From assembly GCF_040183065.1 (NCBI RefSeq), contig NC_091119.1, positions 64,776,392-64,840,391 on the forward strand: a stretch of 64,000 bases of DNA, given 5' to 3'. The notes beneath the pieces were generated by a model, which did not search any database, was not told where the DNA came from, and was given only the letters and a program-made list of their open reading frames with translations. The DNA is from Periplaneta americana. Lineage: Eukaryota > Arthropoda > Insecta > Blattodea > Blattidae. A program made the translations under genes and the position numbers. This document shows, piece after piece, positions 23,101 to 33,254 of this stretch. Positions within the stretch are counted from its first letter, which is position 1. Every line of letters begins with the position of its first letter.

Positions 23101-24290
23101 TTGAGTTCGTACCTCATACCCCCACATCTTTTTGCCATCTTATTAAGTCAAATCGTTTTGAAATTACCAGACAGTGTTCCTTTACTTTCTTTTGTTGAAA
23201 CTAGCACTATTTTTATGTACTACTCGATCGCTCAAGTTCATGCATTAGCTTCGAGAAATAAACTTAGAATTTTCATTGATATACCCCTCAAATCCTCTGA
23301 AAGAAATTCGAATTATACCGTGTCAAGGAACTGCCCAATATAAACGGAACAAGTAAACTGTCTCGAATGTGATTATCCTTATTTTGCTATTACATCGAAT
23401 CGACTTTATTACGCTCTCCTAGAAGAACGATATGTTTATAATTGCCACAGCGATTCCTACACCCTATGCCCACAGACTCTGTAATATTTTCAGCTACCCA
23501 GCCACACTGCCTAGCAGCTCTATTCCTTGGACAATCTACATCAGCCCTGGAGATCTGTGATTGACGCATCATTGGACTTCAGTGCTCACCTATCTGGCAT
23601 CGCCTACCACAGAAACTTTTGGATCTACAGTGTGCCCACTGTGACAAAGCTCACAAAAAGTTGTATGTATGCCAACAACTCCCAAGCCAATACTCAATCT
23701 GTGTTGATCCACAACACAGGAATTCTAGAAGCCTCTGCAAATTGTTACTTTTACTCACAAAATTTTAAACTGTTTCCCCTCAACATGGGAAATATTCATG
23801 CATGATATAAAATTAATGATATAGTAATACCTGAAGTAAACAATGACTTGTTCAGTTTAGATGGTCTCGCCCCAGAAATTACTTTAGATCAAATTAAAGT
23901 AATTTTACCTACATTATTATAAGACTTCCATACTGATGGCATAACCATGCAAAGAATTAAAGATAAATTAAAGTAACCAATTCAGTAAATATGTTGGGCG
24001 AGCAAGACAATCACTCAATGAGTTTCACAATTATTATAGTTCTATGCATTTTATTCGGATTATTTTCTATTATACAGATGATCCAGTGCTGCAGGAAGAA
24101 GCTGTATGTGATTGTGTCTCTCCAACGCCCCAACCAAGGAGTCCTGAGGAAAGTCGACACCCAACCCTCAACGACTACACTGATAGCATCAACGGAGACC
24201 ATAACCTCGCCAGAACATCCTACTCGAATTACTCCTCAGCATTGCAGCATCCAAGGAAGACAAGAAGAAACAATTGAATTTGTAGCTAGG
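23101..24290 (+). pseudogene. env-like remnant of an insect LTR retroelement
   Basis: Broken plus-strand frames (23101-23343, about 23384-23805, 23823-24290) resemble the surface/fusion-type envelope protein carried by some insect LTR retrotransposons (errantivirus-like or BEL-like). A hydrophobic, membrane-spanning segment is encoded at about 24018-24085, followed by a short basic tail, as expected for the C-terminal anchor. At least three frame breaks and several stops make it non-functional. No gag, pol or flanking LTRs were identified next to it, so it is an isolated fragment. Recognition is from memory of the family and needs a profile search. Confidence 0.6.
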
Positions 24291-24309
24291 AAGAATTGAT
24301 GTCATTCTG

Positions 24310-24644
24310 CAAATCAAGCTTTCAGATATAACTCCCTGTAAAGTTGATTTGAATAATTTCGAGGGAAAAATTGTTCCGGGGCCGGGTATCGAACCCGGGA
24401 CCTTTGGTTAAATGTACCAATGCTCTACCAACTGAGCTACCCGGAACTCTACCAGACACCGGTCCAATTTTTCCCTCTATATCCACAGACCTCAAAGTGG
24501 GCTGACAACCGTCAAGCAACCAACACTGAGTGCACACTAACTCTGTGTGACTTAAATTGTGGTTTTTTGTAATGTACAGTGACGTGTATTATGCAAATCA
24601 AGCTTTCAGGTATAACTCCCTGTAAAGTTGATTTGAATAATTTC
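24310..24644 (-). mobile_element. 335-bp tRNA-like retroelement with 51-bp terminal direct repeats
   Basis: The ends 24310-24360 and 24594-24644 are direct repeats differing at one base (both begin CAAATCAAGCTTTCAG). The whole is bounded by a perfect 13-bp duplication TGATGTCATTCTG (24297-24309 and 24645-24657). A tRNA-shaped segment at 24373-24447 is framed by GAGGGAAAAATTG and its complement. The layout can be read as a SINE carrying a second copy of its own tail at the 5' end, or as a miniature terminal-repeat element. The 13-bp duplication favours LINE-mediated insertion over LTR integration. Confidence 0.8.
24373..24447 (-). repeat. tRNA-like head with complete cloverleaf potential
   Basis: Read on the minus strand, GTTCCGG pairs perfectly with CCGGAAC. 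The D arm is GTAGCTCAGTTGGTAGAGC, the anticodon stem TTGGT pairs with ACCAA, and the T arm is CCGGGTTCGATACCCGG. The 7-nt anticodon loop is ACATTTA, so position 33 is C instead of the invariant U. I therefore call it a SINE head, not a working tRNA gene. Confidence 0.7.
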
Positions 24645-24887
24645 TGATGTCATTCTGTTTATCATGTCATAATAGGTTAAGCACACTCAAATGACGTAGT
24701 AGCAATTGTGTGATCGGTATAGAACTCTCTACGTGAACCGTGACTACTACTAAATGATATAGTTACGTTTCACGCGACAATATAATCAAACTAAAATCTA
24801 ACCCTCCTAGTTAACCACCTAACAGACCATGTATGAACCCCACCGACTAGGATCGAACCTTGGAGTCACCCCGTGCAACTGTATTGA

Positions 24888-24972
24888 ATGAATGATAGTC
24901 GCTGGCGTAACGTAAAGTTCACAAGCTATGAATGATGGCCACTAGCGCAACATAAAGTTCGCAAGCCATGAG
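24888..24972 (+). repeat. Two-copy tandem repeat of about 38 bp
   Basis: GTCGCTGGCGTAACGTAAAG and GCCACTAGCGCAACATAAAG head two adjacent diverged units, each ending in ...CAAGCYATGA. The rest of 24660-26600 shows no recognisable gene, apart from a possible short exon at about 25616. Confidence 0.7.
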
Positions 24973-25615
24973 TGGAAGAATGATCATTACACACTGCAGA
25001 CAGTTATTGTTGCTCCACAGTGGATTCTAGTAAGGAAGTGGAAAAGCACGTGCTCTTCTGTAGCATCGTCTTTTTCATTGGGGAGAGCATTGTTATGCCC
25101 CGCTAATTTAAGGGATAAATTACGGTGGTCATATATAGCAACTGTCATGAATTTCATAGCAAGTTTTACGGACAGCACCATGTATATACAAGTCCTTGAC
25201 GACTTGTATGCGCCAGCAGAAAGACGACCAGCATCTGGACTAGAGTTGTCAAGCTAGTGCAGAATGCAACGCTAGCATTTCCTACCTTTATCTCCCACGC
25301 GCTAAGGTCGCGTGGATGATTAGATCGTTCCATAGCCCTCTCTTGCTTTGAGATCCATATTGAAACTATGCTGATGGCAGGAAAACCCATGATCTTCCTG
25401 TATGTTAAATTAACGCAAATCTAGCGTTTACATCGAGAGTAAGACTGGCGTATACAAAATACATCTCAGTAGTCATGCTTTTTCCCGCGACCCGAATAGC
25501 ATCATGATGCTACCGATCTAATACAACTGAAGATTTCTGCGGAGCGCATCCAGAGACAGTTCAGATCAGCCTAGGAGTGGAGAGCAGTAGAAGCCGACAA
25601 AGAGAAGCTGGAGTC

Positions 25616-25655
25616 ATGGCGACCACGAATGCACCCATTACCACATTCGTTTTAT
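25616..25655 (+). other. Possible short first coding exon with splice donor
   Basis: An ATG in good context (GAGTCATGG) opens MATTNAPITTFVL and then meets TATGTAAGTC, a strong donor. The upstream 100 bp is less AT-rich than its surroundings. No downstream exon could be linked, and 13 residues are too few to identify, so this is a speculative call. Confidence 0.2.
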
Positions 25656-26662
25656 GTAAGTCAAAATAATTTTCCGATTGCTACTAGTGTCAGAGTAATT
25701 TACCACATAGATTATAATAAGGAAATATCAGTGCTTGAAACTCAGTGAACTATGTATATTTCAAAGTTCTACTTTGAACGCAACTACTTAGACATAATGG
25801 ATTTTTCCGAAGTTTCTGAATGGTACTACCTCACGAGATATTTTGATGGGCAATATTATTATCAGTATTCGGGAATGCAAGCCGAATGGTACCTAAGTCA
25901 ACAAACGCCTTTGTAGATAAATTCTGTAAACGATTTTGCATTGTTTCCGAAGTTAGTTCGACTAACTGCATCTTATGTAACCAAGCTAACGCACTGAAGT
26001 TTCCATATTATTTCATTGTTTAAAGGTCATTCCATGTCAAAGGACCTTGTATGCAAAAAAATTAAAATATGTCAAAGTAATGTAATATCCATATTTTTAG
26101 AGTAGATGAAACTTTATATCAGATAAACAGTTAATTTCATGAAAATATTAAATTATGACTTTAGCATTAATAGTATTGCTGACAATAGAGAAAATACACC
26201 TCATATATAGCCTGCTCTGATCTTTGCTCGCTTTTGCGTGAGAAACTTGCTGTATAGATGTTCTACAATCTACTCTGAAATTTTGGAGCAAATCAGGCGA
26301 GGTTTTCAAGTACATAGGATTAAATTGACTATGCTTCTGTCTGTGCTTGCTTTTACATGAATGTTCGTAACAATGTTTGAAATTTGTAGGCTAAATGTTT
26401 ATTTTTTTAATTAATTTGAATAGCAGTGGTATTTTTTGTAAATAAAGAATATCTATGTCACATTACTGTTGATAAAAATATGCAATCTTAAGATATCTCC
26501 AAGTGTCACACACGCAACACTTTCAATTTAGAATTTACGTAGAATGTTAATGTTCCTCAAAATTTCTATTACATCATCTTAAAAGTATACATTTTATTTA
26601 TATCACCAACAAGTTATAATCATATTCATAATCCAAGCGAAAAGAATTGTAATACAACCTCT

Positions 26663-26776
26663 GGGCACACTTCCGAACAGGGGCAGCGGTATTCCCTCTA
26701 AGGTTAGAGCCCACACACCTAAACTGGGCTCTAACCTTAGGGGAAATGCCACTGCCCCTGTTCGGAAGCACGCCCC
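26663..26776. repeat. Long GC-rich hairpin (about 50-bp arms, 13-nt loop)
   Basis: The left arm (GGGCACACTTCCGAACAGGG onwards, ending GGTTAGAGCCC) pairs with the right arm GGGCTCTAACC... CCCTGTTCGGAAGCACGCCC, with a handful of mismatches. It stands out from the AT-rich surroundings. It could be a very small MITE or an RNA hairpin precursor; no target duplication is evident. Confidence 0.8.
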
Positions 26777-26932
26777 AATCTTCACTTGGGTGAGAAGGAA
26801 ATGCATCATTTCATCACACACGCAACAAACATTGACATTTTACTTTTGTTAAGTGTATTATTCTTAACAAACTCAAAATTTCATAACTGAATTAAGTAAT
26901 TGATGGTATAATATATGAAAATAAAAATGTTA

Positions 26933-27070
26933 GTAATTGATTAACTAGTGGACTTACTCGTGTTAATTATGTAAGTTTGTGCGGCTTACAGCTATTTCGG
27001 TGCATCATCACACCATCTTCAGAGCCTACTAGATCTAGTACACGAGTAAGTCCACTAGTTAATCAATTAC
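26933..27070. repeat. Perfect 31-bp inverted repeat enclosing a hammerhead-like motif
   Basis: The 31 bases at 26933-26963 are exactly complementary to 27040-27070 (outer end GTAATTGATTAACTAGTGGA). The 76-bp spacer contains the ribozyme-like segment described next. The structure recalls repeat ends of Penelope-like elements, but no Penelope RT or GIY-YIG sequence is present in the window. Confidence 0.85.
26983..27026 (-). ncRNA. Hammerhead ribozyme-like motif
   Basis: On the minus strand: GGCT, then CTGAAGA (fits the core CUGANGA), a stem TGGTG/CACC closed by a short loop, GAAA, then TAGCTGTA and AGCC. GGCT and AGCC pair as stem I, GGTG and CACC as stem II, and GTA is an acceptable cleavage triplet. 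Stem III is minimal, as in the hammerheads known from Penelope-like retroelements. Activity is inferred, not shown. Confidence 0.55.
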
Positions 27071-28272
27071 TTATATTCAAGTGTTAAAAGTAGTGTACGC
27101 AAGAATCAAAATGGAAAAATGTTAGCTCTTAAAACATTTAATTTAGATTGTCTTTTGTAAGTGAATCTGCTGTCAAAATGTCACACACGCAACCATGGAA
27201 TGACCCTTAATCAACTGCATTCAAATACAATGTATGGTTTATTTTACCACTCTGTTTTCATTTAAAATCATGTAACTGAGTAGGTATATCCTTGATTCTC
27301 TTTTATTGGTTAAGTAAAGTAAAGTCAAGTAAAGGAACAAGAAATATATATAACTAACTAGACCTGTTAGAGATTTTGCAACTATTCATGACATAGCTAA
27401 ATAGCTAAATGTGTAATCCATGTATACCAGAAAGTTTTACAATATATTATAGTGTAACCAGTGAAGTGACTTATTTGATTTGATTAAGGTAATATTCTTC
27501 GAGCCTGATCCAACCTGTGATCCTGTTCTTGAATACGCAGTACCTATCTAAGATAATACCTGGACCATTACCATCCTGAATTATCCTGACTTAAACATAA
27601 TTTGGTGCCAGAATATAAACATAACATAACTGTGACCAGTAACACAGGCCACAAGAAACTAGTGCCCACCAACAAGGCACAATAGCACATATACACACAT
27701 TCACACCGTGAGAAATTGTTGCTAGGCATTACCTAAATACACAATAATCACTGAACTTTATACACTAACGTTGTACACTTGAAGAATCGAGAGTTTCATT
27801 ACATGACTTCTAAGCACACTGAATGCCATATGGCTACTGGAGCTCGATTGCGCAGGACAAACGGTTAGCGTGTGGCAGAAACCACACAGGGAGTGGCTGG
27901 CCGCCTTTTCTGAGATGTATGATAATAATAGCTCTGTACTTCTCATAAGTAACTTAACATACTTTTTCTTAGTGCAAGTATCATTTCAAAAGTTAAACAA
28001 TATGAAAACTTGACCAAGTAAATAAACAGATCTCTAGCTAATATTGTTAGTTTTTGTAAACCAAAAGGGTTAATTATTAGAATGCAGTCTTTATTCGTAA
28101 TATGACATGAAACAGAACTAAATCGTAAATATTCTTGGAATTTTAACAAAACAAAATTTGCAGTATTGTTGAGAACTGCTGTTCTTATAGCAAAATTTTT
28201 TTATCTATAAAAATTTGTATAAGATTATTTGATATAAAAAAATAAACTTTCTTTTATAAAGCATAGTTATAT

Positions 28273-28453
28273 CACAGTCTAGTATATACAGTCACGAAGC
28301 TTGAGTTGATGAGGGTACTAGGAACAATAGACTGTCCAGGTACTATTTCGCATTGTCTGTAATCAGGCGACAGTAGCAATCCTAGTGGTTAGCAACTATC
28401 TATGGATGCATATTTACTACATATTGAGCTTTGTGACTGTATATACTACTGTA
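28273..28453 (+). mobile_element. TIR MITE, CACAGTCTAG family, copy 1
   Basis: It begins CACAGTCTAGTATATACAGT and ends with the near-complement GACTGTATATACTACTGT. It shares its interior (GGTTAGCAACTATCTATGGA) with 57747-57934 and, in reverse, with 54725-54906. No coding capacity. The flanking 27080-28270 holds nothing recognisable. Confidence 0.85.
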
Positions 28454-28782
28454 TGGTTATATGGTAATGAAATAGAAAGTTGAAATGTATGTTCTCTTTT
28501 TCTTACAAGTGCAATGAATTTCTAATCTTTTATATTTATGTGGATTAATTTTTCTATAAACAGTATTTACGTTAAGGGAAATTTTTAGTTTATTGTTTTT
28601 ATTATGTTAGTTTTTTTTATACAAACTACTTTATTTACATAATGCTGCTACATTACCTTACTTACAATACACATCATATACATACAAACTGATACTATGT
28701 GCATCATATACATACATAGGGTATTTACAGACAAACTAATACTAGGCTATGATACAAGTTTGTTGGTATTTCCCCTCTTTCT

Positions 28783-29645
28783 TTATGTACAGAAAAGATA
28801 TTGTATAATTCTTGCGTGTTCTTGCTCACTCTTATGTGACTCTTTATGTTTCATATACAATTCATAGCTATCACAATCACATCCTTCATTTTGTAAGATA
28901 TAATGCACCGTGTTTCCAAGAATCCACACACAAGCATCCTGTTTAAACTTAGAAACTAATTTAAAATCTGGCCTCGTTAGGATATAAGGACTAAACCATG
29001 GGTATCGATCAATCCTCAATCCCAGGAAATAGTATTCCATACATCGCCAAATAGCCTGTGTTCTGGTACATCGTCCAAAAATGTGAGTCAGAGTTTCAGG
29101 TTCACCACAAAACTCGCAATTTGGATCATTTAACAGTTTTATCTGATAATGTCTGTGTCTAGTGGCTATTAAATCTTGAATAACTAAGTACCACGATGAC
29201 TTGACCGGAGCATCTAGTATTTTATTAGTAATATTTTCCCAGAGTTGCACTAGATTAACTCCAACAGGAAGAATGTTGACTACTCACATTGTTAAAAACT
29301 CCCCATATTGTTGTATGTGTCCATAGATTTCCTTTTTTGTAGGACAAACATTTCCCAATCCAGTATATTTATGTAACTCTCTTCCTGCATGTATATTCAT
29401 AAATATTTAAACATGGAAGGTATGTTTCGTAAATCAGGTGGATTCCTAAGGTCAACCTTTGGTCTCCACTGTTGAAACCACACTGCTGATATTGTGTCTA
29501 TGTTATTTTGGAGAATCTGATTTCGATAAAGAAATAACGTAGTACATTTTGTAGTTACATTCCATAAACCTAACCCACCTTCGTCAGGAGCATGATACAA
29601 GGTGGATAATGGTACTTTAAATATACATCCTTCCATAAATACCAT
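28783..29645 (-). pseudogene. LINE ORF2 C-terminal domain with CCHC-like finger
   Basis: Downstream of RT, the frame 29250-28783 contains NPNCEFCGEPETLTHIFGRC, a C-x2-C...H-x4-C finger, after a tryptophan-rich segment. The preceding part (29645-29397: GLGLWNVTTKC) is in another frame, and a stop and a frame change near 29280 separate the two. No RNase H domain is present, consistent with an L1/Tx1-like element. Confidence 0.75.
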
Positions 29646-29676
29646 AACATGACACTTGTGATTTGTCTGCTATGAC

Positions 29677-30654
29677 TCACCGTAATTGGAAATACTTGCG
29701 CCAGATACCATAAGGCAGATAATATAAATGTATGAATAAACCATACTCTTTCATAAAGACATCCCTCCATTTATATATCAATGTAAGTCTTTTTATTTTT
29801 TGGACAACCTTACTCCAATTTATACTGTGCATAGTATTGGGAAGGCGATGATAATATATTCCCAGTATTTTTTGTTGAGCTACAATTTTTATAGTTTCAA
29901 ATCTTGGTTGCTCTGTCCATACCCCTATAGGCAAGGCAGTCGATTTCCTTTTATTGATTTCTAACCCTGATACTGCCACAAAGGGGTGTAATACTTCCCC
30001 CAATTGAATTTTATCATTTTCATTATTTATAATTACACTTACATCATCAGCATACACTGTAGCAACTAGCCTAGCATTCCCGAACCTGTATCCTGAAAGT
30101 TTCCCATGTAATAAATATAGGAGCGGATTTAGTGCAAGGGCAAATAGAAGCAGGGCATCCTTGTCTAATCGATCTGGTAATAGATAAAGCAGCAGTGAGA
30201 AACCCATTAATTTGTATGACAGCACTAATATCAGTATAGAGACATTTCAAATACGATAAATGTTGGATTGAGCCCATGCCAAGCTAAGACTTCAGAGATA
30301 CCTATGACTAACACAGTCAAAGGCACATTGGAAATCTAAAGAAACAAGATATTTGTGGGATCTACCATGCAGACTAGATGCTACAACGGCTCTTAATTGA
30401 CATACAACATTAAATATTGATCTTCCAGACACTGCACAATTTTGAGAGGGGTGTATAATATCCGAAAGCAGAGGTTTGATTCTATTTGTTAAAACTCTTG
30501 CAAGTAACTTGTAATCATAATTTAACAAAGATATTGGTCTATAATTCTTAATTTCCGTTTTCTCCCCTCCTTTATGAATAAGTACTATAATTCCACGTAT
30601 TTGAGGACCTAGTTTATTTTTACATAAAATTTGATTAAACATTTTTGTCAGCAT
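29677..30654 (-). pseudogene. LINE ORF2 reverse transcriptase domain
   Basis: Motifs in order: IVLIHKGG, NYRPISLLNYDYKLLARV, QNCAVSGRSIFN, VSLDFQCAFDCVSH (frame 30654-30292), SITRSIRQGCPAS (30277-30071), then ATVYADDVSVI with an intact YADD catalytic box and SGLEINKRKS (30225-29677). Two frameshifts separate the three pieces. Confidence 0.88.
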
Positions 30655-31447
30655 GGGTCCTATACATTCCCAAAAAACTGCATAAAACTCATGGGGTAAC
30701 CCATCCTCTCCTGGTGTTTTAGATCTTTTTCCGTGCTGTAGAGCTGTAAAAATTTCTTTTTGCGTTACAGAACTTTCTAATTTTTATTCTCAATTTCTGA
30801 AATTTGTTTTGGTGCCGGTAACTCCAAGTTAAAAATAGACCCATTCAACTGTTTCTGTTCTACAAAAAATATCATAATGTTCTCTCACTGCTTTACATAT
30901 TTCACATTTATTCGTAACAATCTGGCCTGCTTTATTTGTTATCGCAAGAATCGTGTTTTGTTGCCGTCATTTGACTAGTTCATACAAATAATATGTTACT
31001 TCTTTCATTGTTGGTGCAATTCGTTTCTCTACTTCTAACCATAAGGCCCTGTATACATTTATGATAAACAGACAATATCTGAGCTTTACATCTAGATATC
31101 ATTTTTTTACTCTCAGGGGTAGGTATATAATTACTAGACATCGGATTTTTAGGCACTAAAAATAGCAGTTTTAGGCGCCTAAAATAAGCTCAAAATTTGT
31201 AAAATTAGGCTCTATTTTAATGAAAATAGGCATTTTAGGCACATCAAGGTATCATACTTATTTCTTTCACTGAAATTTTTAGTTATACACTAAAATACGC
31301 ACAAAAAAGTATGTTTAAACATTAAAAAAGAATACTATATTATATTTATAAACAGAGCTGCACAAATTTAATATATTGAAACTAATGAAATAATGATTAT
31401 TGATATCAAGATTACTCATTTTAAGTTATTGAAATTCAGTTCCATGC

Positions 31448-33184
31448 TCAGACTTTATTATAATTATCTGCACAGTACACCACCAGAATTTTTTCTAAAT
31501 TCTCCACAGTTAACCTTTGCCTTTTGTCACTGAGAATCATTTTGAAAGCAGAAAAACTTCTTTCAACCGAAACTGATGTGAGAGGCGCAAATTTTAAATT
31601 AGGTACAATAGAAACACCAATACTTACTGGAACATTTACACTTTCCCCCGATATCACTCTTGATACTTTTTCCAACAATGAAAATCCTACATTCTTATTT
31701 AATACGTTGTCCCACTAATTTTTAACTTTTTTCCCAGTTTCGCCCAAAGCAGAATGTATGTTCACTTGAGCTTCCTTTACTATTGCTATTTGGCTACAAA
31801 GAGATTGTTTTTCACGTTCTAATTGTCCAATGCTTGCAGGTATGAAAGAAAAGTTTGATGTTATGTAGGCAATATCGTTTTTCACTCGTGAGTCATTCAG
31901 ACAATCTTTCACTGCTTTCACACATGCTGCACTATCAGTTTCAGGTAATTTATCAATAACTGTGACCACTTCTTTAAAATACTTAGAATAATACACCACT
32001 GACTGAATCCAGGTTCCCCATCGTGTAACAACCGGCTGAGGTGGGAGTGGGATATCTGGAAAGTTCTCTCTGAATATTGAAATCCTGGATGGGGCTTTAC
32101 AGAAACATTTTTTTGTGTTAGAAATAAACGAATTGACAAGAGGAAATTCATTCCGGATTATTTCAGAAACCCTGTGAAGGCCATGTGCTAGACAGGTTAC
32201 ATGCGTGAGGTTAGGATAAAATGTTTTAAGAAGTGGAGCTGCAGCAACCATGTATGAGGCAGCATCAGTACAAAACAACAGAACTTTAGAATCGTCTATA
32301 TTACCTGAGTATAAAGACTGTAGGCCTTTATTTACAAAATAAGCAATGGCTTGGCTATTCACTTTCGAAAGTTCCTTAACACATACGAGATGTGGAATCG
32401 AAGGTCCATCAGGACTAAGTTTTCCTACTACCATATTTGCTATATACCTATTCATAGGATCTGAGGTTTCATCCACAGAGACCCATATGTAAGAATCACC
32501 TGTATCCTCCCGAATGGAAGCTAAAGTTTCATTGTATATTCTGTCTAAGTAATTTTTTCTTAGGGTCGACTCAGATGGGATATTTTGTTTGCAGTATTTT
32601 TGTAAAAAACTGTCTTAAAACCGGATTTTCAATTGCATTCCAGGGAATGTTAGCAGCAACAAACGCTCTGGTTAAATCAGCATAGAAATTGCTGCTGAGA
32701 TTGGATGAAGTAGGCTGTGTTAGTAAAGTTTGTTGCAGTTGATTTTTCTGCTGAGCTTTAGCTTATGAGCTGCTCCTTGCACATGCTGCTTTAGGTGGCA
32801 CTTCTTTTCTTGCGAAATCTAAAAATGTAAAGTAAACTGAATTAAAATAAAATCCTAATTGTTGTATTACCGTATTTCTATCACAAAGTTAGTGGGTTGG
32901 AACAATCAAAATTTGAATGACCTGCAAATACTTTAACTATCGGAATTTAAAAGGTTAAAGTGTAGTGGTCTTAAAAAGAATTATACCTCAGGATAGCTCA
33001 GTCAATGTATAAATATTATAGGCCTACTCATTAAAATTAATAGAATTTATATATTTCAACTATTGTTACATACCTGTTTGCTACAAATCTTGCAGAATAT
33101 TATTTTTCCATCATAAGTGAATTCTGAATATTCTGTTAGCCATTGCCGGATCAATGTAGATTTTGCACTTATATTTTTCGGCAT
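31448..33184 (-). pseudogene. BED-finger hAT transposase, frameshifted
   Basis: Exon 1 (33184-33074) starts MPKNISAKSTLIRQW and supplies the first cysteines of the BED finger (FCKIC), ending at CAG/GTATGT. Exon 2 begins at 32818 after TTTTTAG, with the histidines in HLKQHVQGAAH. Catalytic landmarks follow: VSVDETSD (first Asp, about 32470), FCTDAASYM (second Asp, about 32290), HVTCLAHGLHRVSEI, TRWGTW, and the C-terminal SVERSFSAFKMILSD with ENLEKILVVYCADN. Frameshifts near 32760 and 32600 and a stop at about 31713 inactivate it. It resembles the CGGBP1-related hAT group. Confidence 0.88.
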
Positions 33185-33254
33185 TATCGTTTAAACTTCA
33201 CAGGAAAACGTCCTGCCGCTCAAAACTTCTCAACACAAATAAGGTGAGGGAAAG

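Noticed and set aside
24373-24447. Functional tRNA gene
   Set aside because: The cloverleaf is complete, but position 33 is not U and it is embedded in a retroelement with target duplications.
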